A stretch of DNA of 64,000 nucleotides. Origin: Aureimonas sp. OT7. Its GTDB lineage: Bacteria > Pseudomonadota > Alphaproteobacteria > Rhizobiales > Rhizobiaceae. Location: the NCBI RefSeq assembly GCF_014844055.1, contig NZ_CP062167.1:3137501-3201500 (forward strand), in the 5' to 3' direction. A program made the position numbers and the translations under genes. Shown here piece after piece: positions 55,991 to 64,000 of the stretch. Below the pieces are notes generated by a model. The model ran no database searches. It was not told the origin of the DNA and worked only from the letters and a program-made list of their open reading frames with translations. Within the stretch, counting starts at the first letter, position 1. Each line of letters opens with the position of its first letter.

Positions 55991-56758
55991 TCAGCGCCCG
56001 GTCGTCACGCGCAGCGCCGCAAGACCCGCATTGAAGATTGCCATGTCCGAAGACAGGGTCACCAGGTCGACGCCCATCTCCTTGGCCCGCGCGGTCTCAT
56101 CCGCATCGAAAACGTAGAGGGCCGTGAACTTGCCGCAGGCCCGCGCCTTGGCGGCGATGGCCTGGATGGCATTGGTGACCTCGGGCCCATCATGGCTGAG
56201 GCGCCCCCCGGTCAGGGCGATCGACAGGTCCGACGGGCCGATGAAGACGCCGTCCAGCCCTTCGACGGCCAGGATCTGATCCAGCGCGGCGTAGGCCGCC
56301 GGCGTCTCGATCATGGCAAATGCCAGGGTTTCGCGATTTGCCGCCTCGAAATAGGCCTTGCCGCTGCCGTAGCCGTGCAGCATCACCGCGCGCGTCGGCC
56401 CATAGGAGCGCTGGCCGAGCGGCGGGTACTTGGCCGCCGCCACCAGCGCGCGGGCATCGTCCGCCGACTCGATCATGGGCAGGATGACGCCGGTGGCACC
56501 GTAATCCAGAACGCGCGATACGGTGGCATAGCCGCCCACGGGCACGCGCACCAGCGAGGCCATGCCCATGTGCGATGCGGTGGCGATGCCCCGGCCGACG
56601 CTGGCCTCGTCATGCATGCCGTGCTGCATGTCGAAAGTCGCCAGGTCGAAGCCGCCCTGCAACATCCGCTCGAGCAGTTCGGGCTGCGCCAGGCTGGACC
56701 ATGCGGATATCAGAAAGCCGCGAGATTCGAGCCGGCCACGCAGATCGGGCGCCGCCAT
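55991..56758 (-). CDS. HpcH/HpaI family aldolase
   Basis: A 255-residue class II pyruvate aldolase. The metal-binding and substrate residues lie in DLATFDMQHGMHDEASV, ATGVILPMIESADDARALV, AMIETPAAYAALDQILAV and DGVFIGPSDLSIALTGG. Members cleave 2-keto-3-deoxy acids to pyruvate and an aldehyde. ATG 56758 shares its A with the DUF1476 stop (TGATG), so the two are co-translated, although their functions look unrelated. Confidence 0.88.
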   Translation of the reverse strand: MAAPDLRGRLESRGFLISAWSSLAQPELLERMLQGGFDLATFDMQHGMHDEASVGRGIATASHMGMASLVRVPVGGYATVSRVLDYGATGVILPMIESADDARALVAAAKYPPLGQRSYGPTRAVMLHGYGSGKAYFEAANRETLAFAMIETPAAYAALDQILAVEGLDGVFIGPSDLSIALTGGRLSHDGPEVTNAIQAIAAKARACGKFTALYVFDADETARAKEMGVDLVTLSSDMAIFNAGLAALRVTTGR

Positions 56759-57075
56759 CAGGCGCTCTTGACCTGGGATTCGGCCTCGACCAGGAGCTCG
56801 CTCATCCGGCGGCGCACCTGATGTTCGGACTGGGCGACACCGGCAGCGGTGAAGTCGGCCATGACCTTGGCGACGACGTCTTCTTCGCCCTCTTTCTGCA
56901 GGTCGGCCTTGACGACCTCCATCGCGTAGGCGTCCGCCTCGGCGCCGCTGCGGCCGAGCTTTTCCGCCGCCCAGAGGCCGAGAAGCTTGTTGCGCCGCGC
57001 CTCGATCCGAAAACGCAACTCCTGATCGTGGACGTAACGGCTCTCGAATTCCTGCTTGCGGTCGTCGAATGTCAT
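56758..57075 (-). CDS. DUF1476 protein, F1-ATPase inhibitor (zeta subunit) family
   Basis: A 105-residue helical protein. The signature MTFDDRKQEFESRYVHDQEL, RIEARRNKLLGLWAAEKLG and EGEEDVVAKVMADF match DUF1476. In alphaproteobacteria this family includes the zeta subunit that inhibits ATP hydrolysis by F1-ATPase via its N-terminus (known from Paracoccus). It lies divergent from purC, its usual place in Hyphomicrobiales. Confidence 0.9.
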   Translation of the reverse strand: MTFDDRKQEFESRYVHDQELRFRIEARRNKLLGLWAAEKLGRSGAEADAYAMEVVKADLQKEGEEDVVAKVMADFTAAGVAQSEHQVRRRMSELLVEAESQVKSA

Positions 57076-57290
57076 CGGGCTGCCTCTTCCATTTCGGGCG
57101 TCAACGCGTGGTGTTTAGAACATCACCTTCGACATTTGAAGCGCCGGTGCGCACCGGCCGGCACGAAGGCAGGAAATTCGGGGTAACGATTGTGAAAATC
57201 CCCCATTTGGTCTATTGACCCGGCTGAGAGCAGAGTTTTTTCCCGCCCGGGCCTCCCACCCTGGCGCTCCAGCACGATCGAGCACACGCA

Positions 57291-58055
57291 ATGACACGTC
57301 GCCGCCGTATCTACGAAGGCAAGGGCAAGATTCTCTACGAAGGCCCGGAACCCGGCACGCTGGTGCAGTTCTTCAAGGACGACGCCACCGCCTTCAACAA
57401 GAAGAAGCACGAAGTGGTGGACGGCAAGGGCGTCCTCAACAATCGTATTTCGGAATACATCTTCAGCCACCTCAACCGGATCGGCATTCCCACGCACTTC
57501 ATCCGCCGCCTCAACATGCGCGAGCAGTTGATCAAGGAAGTGGAGATCATCCCGCTCGAGGTCGTGGTGCGCAACGTGGCTGCCGGCTCGCTGGCCAAGC
57601 GCCTCGGTATCGAGGAAGGCACCGTACTGCCGCGCTCGATCATCGAGTTCTACTACAAGGCCGACGCGCTGGACGATCCGATGGTCTCGGAAGAGCACAT
57701 CACCGCGTTCGGATGGGCCAGCCCCCAGGAAATCGACGACATCATGGCGCTCGCCATTCGCGTCAACGACTTCCTGACCGGCCTGTTCCTGGGCGTCGGC
57801 ATCCAGCTCGTGGACTTCAAGATCGAGACGGGCCGCCTGTTCGAGGGCGACATGATGCGGATCATCGTCGCCGACGAGATCTCGCCCGATTCCTGCCGCC
57901 TCTGGGACGTGCAGACCCAGGACAAGCTGGACAAGGACAGGTTCCGCCGCGACATGGGCGGCCTCGTCGAGGCCTACCAGGAAGTCGCCCGGCGCCTTGG
58001 CATCATGAACGAAAACGACCCGCCCCGCCCTTCCGGGCCGGTGTTGGTAAAGTGA
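57291..58055 (+). CDS. purC: Phosphoribosylaminoimidazole-succinocarboxamide synthase
   Basis: Converts CAIR plus aspartate to SAICAR in purine synthesis. The 254-residue product has [61 protein letters not shown] and the [13 protein letters not shown] signature. ATG 57291 opens the operon purC-purS-purQ-lipoproteins-purL. The 215-base gap to DUF1476 should hold the promoter. Confidence 0.97.
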   Translation: MTRRRRIYEGKGKILYEGPEPGTLVQFFKDDATAFNKKKHEVVDGKGVLNNRISEYIFSHLNRIGIPTHFIRRLNMREQLIKEVEIIPLEVVVRNVAAGSLAKRLGIEEGTVLPRSIIEFYYKADALDDPMVSEEHITAFGWASPQEIDDIMALAIRVNDFLTGLFLGVGIQLVDFKIETGRLFEGDMMRIIVADEISPDSCRLWDVQTQDKLDKDRFRRDMGGLVEAYQEVARRLGIMNENDPPRPSGPVLVK

Positions 58056-58122
58056 CGCAAAGTCCTGCGTCGCGACCGGCGCCGGCTCTCAAACTCGTGT
58101 ATTCGCAAGGCAGGCTGAAACA

Positions 58123-58365
58123 GTGATCAAGGCGCGTATTGTCGTTACGTTGAAGAACGGCGTTCTCGACCCGCAGGGCAAGGCCATCGAGGGTGCGCTC
58201 GGCGCCCTCGGCTTCGACGGTGTCGGAAGCGTGCGGCAGGGCAAGGTCTTCGACGTCGAGATCGATGGCGACGACGCTTCCGCGGCCGAGGCCAAGGTCA
58301 AGGCCATGTGCGAGAAGCTGCTCGCCAACACCGTCATCGAGAACTACGCCGTCGAAATCCGTTGA
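58123..58365 (+). CDS. purS: Phosphoribosylformylglycinamidine synthase subunit PurS
   Basis: Small subunit that links PurQ to small-type PurL. The 80-residue product contains KARIVVTLKNGVLDPQGKAI, VRQGKVFDVEID and a LLANTVIENYAVEI end, as in the family. It starts at GTG 58123 behind a CAAGGCAGG site. purQ follows 48 bases downstream. Confidence 0.95.
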   Translation: MIKARIVVTLKNGVLDPQGKAIEGALGALGFDGVGSVRQGKVFDVEIDGDDASAAEAKVKAMCEKLLANTVIENYAVEIR

Positions 58366-58413
58366 CGTTGCGGCGGGCCCGCCCGCCCCATCCACGGCCC
58401 GGAGCTGAACCTT

Positions 58414-59097
58414 ATGAAATCCGCCGTCGTCCTGTTGCCAGGCCTCAACCGGGACCGCGACATGATCGCCGCCCTCCGCACGGTCAGCGGCCAGGAGCCG
58501 CTGACCGTCTGGCAGACCGAAACGGACATTCCGTCCGTTGACCTGATCGTCATACCGGGCGGATTCTCCTTTGGAGATTATCTGCGTTGCGGGGCCATTG
58601 CGGCGCGGTCTCCCGTCATGCGCGCCGTGGCTGACAAAGCCCGCGCCGGCGTGCCCGTTCTGGGCGTCTGCAACGGATTCCAGATTCTGTGCGAGGCCGG
58701 GCTTCTGCCAGGCGCGCTGATGCGCAACCGCAGCCTCAACTTCGTCTGCCGCGAAGTGAAGCTTGAGGTGGCCAACGCCGGGACGCGGTTCACCACGGCC
58801 TACAGCCCCGGCCAGGTGATCCGGTGCCCCGTGGCCCACCATGACGGTAATTATTTCGCCGATGCCGACACGCTCGCCCGGATCGAGGGCGAAGGCCAGG
58901 TCGTGTTCCGCTATGCAGAAGGGACCAACCCCAATGGGGCGGTCAACGACATCGCCGGCATCGTCAACGACGGCGGCAATGTGCTGGGCCTGATGCCTCA
59001 TCCGGAAAACCTCATCGAGCCGGAGCATGGTGGCACCGACGGGCGCGGCATATTCGAGAGCGCGCTGGGCATGTCCGGCAGGGGGCTGGCCGCGTGA
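58414..59097 (+). CDS. purQ: Phosphoribosylformylglycinamidine synthase subunit PurQ
   Basis: Glutaminase subunit of FGAM synthase. The 227-residue product has [20 protein letters not shown], the nucleophile Cys in [19 protein letters not shown], and the His/Glu pair in [19 protein letters not shown] 58414 follows GGAG. Its stop overlaps the next gene by GTGA. Confidence 0.97.
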   Translation: MKSAVVLLPGLNRDRDMIAALRTVSGQEPLTVWQTETDIPSVDLIVIPGGFSFGDYLRCGAIAARSPVMRAVADKARAGVPVLGVCNGFQILCEAGLLPGALMRNRSLNFVCREVKLEVANAGTRFTTAYSPGQVIRCPVAHHDGNYFADADTLARIEGEGQVVFRYAEGTNPNGAVNDIAGIVNDGGNVLGLMPHPENLIEPEHGGTDGRGIFESALGMSGRGLAA

Positions 59098-59498
59098 GGC
59101 CGTTTCTGCGCACCGGTGCCTTTGCGGTGGTTCTGGGCGTCCTTGCCGGATGCAGCGGCAAGCCGCAGGAAGCGTCGATCGAAACAAGCGGCGAACCGGC
59201 GCTCAAGGTGATGGAGCGTGTGGCGCTGGCCGCCCGCGACTGCTGGTTCCGCGGCCGCGATACGGCTTTTGCCGGCTACAGCATGGCGCCGGAACTGGAT
59301 TCCCATTCCGGACGGCCGCGTATCCTCGTCGTGCCCCGATCCAACCCCGGCGGGTTGCCCCTCCTCGTCGTCGAGGGCCAGGGCAAGCCTGCACGAATCC
59401 AGACGTTCGGCCCGCTGCTGAATGGGCCCAGCGGATCGCGGATCGCCGCCGATGTCGCCCGCTGGCAGGGCGGCGACCGCACCTGCGCCAATGCATAA
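59094..59498 (+). CDS. Small lipoprotein, hypothetical (between purQ and purL)
   Basis: A 134-residue product starting at GTG 59094, which overlaps the purQ stop (GTGA). The lipoprotein signal ends in VLAGC (Cys about 20). The mature part contains [27 protein letters not shown] and a beta-rich end. No family is recognised. It overlaps the next lipoprotein gene by 8 bases. Confidence 0.7.
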   Translation: MRPFLRTGAFAVVLGVLAGCSGKPQEASIETSGEPALKVMERVALAARDCWFRGRDTAFAGYSMAPELDSHSGRPRILVVPRSNPGGLPLLVVEGQGKPARIQTFGPLLNGPSGSRIAADVARWQGGDRTCANA

Positions 59499-59910
59499 GC
59501 CTGTGCAGCTTGGGCTGCTGGGGCTGGCCTCGGCCGTGCTTCTGTGCGGCTGCGCCGTGGCGCGGACGGTGCCGCCGGCCATGGCGACAGCCGAACCGAA
59601 CGGCGACGTACTCAGCCAGGTCGAGGCCGACTATGTCGTCCAGACGGCGCGCACGCTGTATCGCAGCGCCACGGTAGACCGGGCGTTTCGTTTCGTGGCC
59701 GGCCCGGCCGGCGCGCATGGTGCCTGTGTCCGCTCGCCCGCAGGGGCCGTCACCGGCGGCGACTACACGCTCATCGTGCTGCAAAGACGCGTCACCGATG
59801 ACTATATCCCGCAAGCGGCCGATGACGCGCTCATCCTGCGGAGCGCATCGGAAGTCGCGGCATGCCGCGCCCGCGCGGCGGAAGCCGGTTTCTGGCTTCC
59901 GGCACGCTAG
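59491..59910 (+). CDS. Second small lipoprotein, hypothetical (between purQ and purL)
   Basis: A 139-residue product with lipobox LLCGC. The mature part has [25 protein letters not shown] and a strand-rich end with [19 protein letters not shown]. No family is recognised. ATG 59491 lies inside the end of the preceding gene. purL starts 59 bases after the stop. Confidence 0.7.
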   Translation: MHKPVQLGLLGLASAVLLCGCAVARTVPPAMATAEPNGDVLSQVEADYVVQTARTLYRSATVDRAFRFVAGPAGAHGACVRSPAGAVTGGDYTLIVLQRRVTDDYIPQAADDALILRSASEVAACRARAAEAGFWLPAR

Positions 59911-59969
59911 ACTGTTCGAACCCTTTCCCGTCCGCCATCAAGCCGGACACCGCCTCAGGACCGCCGACG

Positions 59970-62192
<2,223 letters not shown>

Positions 62193-62267
62193 ACAGGCCT
62201 CATTGCGGTCGCGACGCACAGACCCTATCCTTTGGTCCTACGGTGCCGTGACAAGGAGTTGCACTTC

Positions 62268-62528
62268 ATGCCAATGAACGCCCAAGACATCGAACGGATG
62301 ATCAAGGACGGCATTCCCGACGCGGTCGTAACGATCCGCGATCTGGCTGGCGACGGCGACCACTATGCCGCCGAAGTGGTGGCGGAGAGTTTCAGGGGCA
62401 AGACACGGGTGCAGCAGCACCAGATGGTCTACCAGGCCCTTCAAGGAAATATGGGCGGCATCCTCCATGCGCTCGCATTGCAGACGAGCGCGCCCGCCCA
62501 CGACCAGGAACAGCGGAGTTTGACATGA
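62268..62528 (+). CDS. bolA: BolA family protein
   Basis: An 86-residue BolA-like protein that partners monothiol glutaredoxin in iron-sulfur handling. The core contains [45 protein letters not shown] (with the conserved His) and [14 protein letters not shown] 62268 is preceded by AAGGAG. Its stop overlaps grxD by ATGA. Confidence 0.92.
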   Translation: MPMNAQDIERMIKDGIPDAVVTIRDLAGDGDHYAAEVVAESFRGKTRVQQHQMVYQALQGNMGGILHALALQTSAPAHDQEQRSLT

Positions 62529-62872
62529 GCGGAATTCAGGACTGGATCGACAACGAAGTGAAGACGAACGACGTGATCGTCTTCATGAAGGGCACACCGG
62601 CCTTTCCGCAATGCGGTTTTTCCGGCCAGGTGGTGCAGATCCTCGATTATCTTGGCGTGGACTACAAGGGCGTTAATGTCCTTTCATCCGACGATCTGCG
62701 CAACGGCATCAAAGAGTATGGCTCCTGGCCGACGATTCCGCAGGTCTATGTAAAGGGTGAATTCGTCGGCGGCTGCGACATCCTGCGGGAAATGTTCCAG
62801 GCCGGCGAATTGCAGCAGTTCTTTGCCGACAAGGGCATCGCCACAGAGGACCGGAGCGCGGCCACCGCCTGA
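62525..62872 (+). CDS. grxD: Monothiol glutaredoxin Grx4/GrxD
   Basis: A 115-residue glutaredoxin that carries a [2Fe-2S] cluster with BolA. It has the active site CGFS in [18 protein letters not shown], then [19 protein letters not shown] with the glutathione-binding residues. ATGA overlap with bolA shows coupled translation. The operon ends at the terminator 62904-62935. Confidence 0.95.
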   Translation: MSGIQDWIDNEVKTNDVIVFMKGTPAFPQCGFSGQVVQILDYLGVDYKGVNVLSSDDLRNGIKEYGSWPTIPQVYVKGEFVGGCDILREMFQAGELQQFFADKGIATEDRSAATA

Positions 62873-62903
62873 CGGAACGGCTGACGAAACGACCGAAGAC
62901 ACA

Positions 62904-62935
62904 GGGCGGGGCGCCGGCGCCCCGCCCATTTTTTT
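62904..62935. terminator. Rho-independent terminator of the bolA-grxD end
   Basis: A perfect 12-bp inverted repeat GGGCGGGGCGCC/GGCGCCCCGCCC followed by a T-rich run (62929-62935). It lies between grxD and the convergent inositol monophosphatase gene. Confidence 0.87.
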
Positions 62936-62943
62936 ATCTGCCG

Positions 62944-63774
62944 TCAGCCGATGACAGTCCGCAGATCGTGCCAGCCTGCCTCGTCCGGCGCCACCAGCAG
63001 GCCGCCTGCAACGTGGCCGGGCCGGTAGACCGACCCGTCGAGACGGCGCACAAAGGCACCCGCCTCCTGGCACATCATGGCACCGGCCAGATGATCCCAC
63101 GGCATCAGCTTGACGTAATAGAGGTAATGCAGCGCGCCGGACAGCGCCAGGCGATATTCCTGCGCGGCGCTGCGGAAGCTGGACAGGATGCGCGTTTCGC
63201 CAAAACCGGCAAGCGTACGCCTGCGCTGCTCCAACGGCAGTTGGCTCGTCGCCGCGGCGCCGACCATGTCCGCCAGTGGCACCGGCTCTGCGTACCGCAG
63301 GCGTTTCGCCGCCTCGTCACCGCTTTTGAAGAAGACGCCTCCACCCTTCTCGCCCACCATCGCATCGTCGCCGAGCGGGTCGTAGATCACGCCGGCAATC
63401 GTTTCGCCCTTGCGCACGACGGCCGCCATGACGCCGAACATCGGCGCGCCACTGGCGAAATTGGCCGTCCCGTCGATGGGATCGACGACGATGGCAAGGT
63501 CTGCGCCGGCCACTCTGTCGAGGAGGGCGGCGTTCGCAGCCACGCCCTCTTCCCCGACAAAGGCCGCATCCGGAAATGCCTGCCGGCATGCGGCCTCTAT
63601 GGCACGCTCCGCGGCTTCGTCGGCCTCGGTGACAAGGTCGACAGCGGATGTCTTCTCACGAATGTCGCCGGCGGACAGCCGGCGAAAGCGCGGCATGATC
63701 TCGGAGCGGGCCGCCTGCCGGAGAATGTCCGCGAGCCTGTCCGTATCGAATTGCGTCACGAGCGTTCCTTTCAT
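62944..63774 (-). CDS. Inositol monophosphatase family protein
   Basis: A 276-residue phosphatase. The metal sites are FVGEEG (Glu) and [14 protein letters not shown] (Asp), with the C-terminal [18 protein letters not shown] signature. It may act on inositol phosphates, NADP or 3'-phosphoadenosine compounds. ATG 63774 overlaps the ttcA stop as ATGA. An internal GTG at 63759 has a better AAAGGA site, so the start is open. Confidence 0.88.
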   Translation of the reverse strand: MKGTLVTQFDTDRLADILRQAARSEIMPRFRRLSAGDIREKTSAVDLVTEADEAAERAIEAACRQAFPDAAFVGEEGVAANAALLDRVAGADLAIVVDPIDGTANFASGAPMFGVMAAVVRKGETIAGVIYDPLGDDAMVGEKGGGVFFKSGDEAAKRLRYAEPVPLADMVGAAATSQLPLEQRRRTLAGFGETRILSSFRSAAQEYRLALSGALHYLYYVKLMPWDHLAGAMMCQEAGAFVRRLDGSVYRPGHVAGGLLVAPDEAGWHDLRTVIG

Positions 63775-64000
63775 GATTCTTTTGGCATGAGGGATGCGAA
63801 ATCGAACAGGCGCGCGTCGTGCAAATGGCTTGGGCTGACGTTGCCGAGGGCCCGGGCGATCACGTCCTTGCGTCCAGGGTTGGTGCGTTCCAGGTCGGCA
63901 AGGAACGCCTTGATCACGTTGCGCTGCAGCCCATCCTGGCTGCCGCACAGGTCGCAGGGAATGATCGGGAAGCGCATGGCGGCGGCAAAGCGCGCGATGT
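63771..64000 (-). CDS. ttcA: tRNA 2-thiocytidine biosynthesis protein TtcA (5' part beyond window edge)
   Basis: C-terminal part of TtcA, which thiolates cytidine 32 of certain tRNAs. The visible residues include [23 protein letters not shown], carrying the second CxxC pair that binds the iron-sulfur cluster, then [28 protein letters not shown]. The N-terminal ATP-pyrophosphatase domain is outside the window. Confidence 0.92.
   Translation of the reverse strand, partial: IARFAAAMRFPIIPCDLCGSQDGLQRNVIKAFLADLERTNPGRKDVIARALGNVSPSHLHDARLFDFASLMPKES

Overview
The window is GC-rich, gene-dense DNA from the chromosome of an alphaproteobacterium, most likely of the order Hyphomicrobiales (Rhizobiales). 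The evidence is the gene order: nusG-secE-tRNA-Trp-tuf, aminotransferase-hom-glpX-recJ, map-radC, and purC-purS-purQ-purL-bolA-grxD. Alphaproteobacterial signature families are also present (DUF1476 F1-ATPase inhibitor, Usg, class I PHA synthase). I cannot name a genus; an Aurantimonadaceae-like member would be only a guess. No rRNA operon, CRISPR array, insertion sequence, integrase or prophage gene is visible.

Layout. 0-3.6 kb: translation and export housekeeping (nusG cut by the window edge, secE, tuf, tRNA-Trp, tRNA-Gly, tRNA-Tyr, rlmB). 4-8.5 kb: a TRAP transporter whose two membrane genes face two tandem paralogous binding-protein genes across a shared terminator. 8.6-13.3 kb: tRNA-Thr and a run of small stress-type genes (PRC-barrel, DUF427, ferritin-like, isochorismatase-like hydrolase, DUF421, acidic small proteins). 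13.4-15 kb: chrA and a small hypothetical gene. 15.1-18.7 kb: a tightly coupled three-gene operon encoding a FeeM-like N-acyl amino acid synthase, an ICMT-like methyltransferase and a membrane PAS-GGDEF-EAL protein. This is the best candidate for an undescribed signalling system here. 18.7-22.5 kb: a serine acetyltransferase-like gene, a DUF3597 gene, a DEAD-box helicase and a DoxX gene.

22.6-36.3 kb is an envelope-defence block. A lipid A phosphoethanolamine transferase and diacylglycerol kinase lie divergent to an OmpR-family two-component system, with a palindrome between them. Next come penicillin-binding protein 1C and an alpha-2-macroglobulin, then a GMC oxidoreductase. The sensor kinase and pbpC genes overlap tail to tail by 168 bp. 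36.4-42.6 kb: SleB-like lipoprotein, recJ, glpX, hom and an aminotransferase. 43-47 kb: phaC, map, radC, usg. 47.1-49.3 kb: a MobA-like, split XdhC and flavin reductase cluster. 49.4-57 kb: a binding protein coupled to a P1 peptidase, purB, an EEP phosphatase divergent from cardiolipin synthase, a small hydrolase, an HpaI aldolase and DUF1476. 57.3-62.9 kb: the purine operon with two small lipoprotein genes between purQ and purL, then bolA-grxD. The right end carries an inositol monophosphatase gene and the 3' end of ttcA.

How the genes work together. PurC, PurS, PurQ, PurL and PurB supply de novo purine synthesis. BolA and Grx4 act as an iron-sulfur pair. EptA would decorate lipid A while DgkA recycles the diacylglycerol released. 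The alpha-2-macroglobulin and PbpC would trap proteases and repair peptidoglycan after envelope damage. Start codons were chosen by Shine-Dalgarno spacing and translational overlaps and are inferences.
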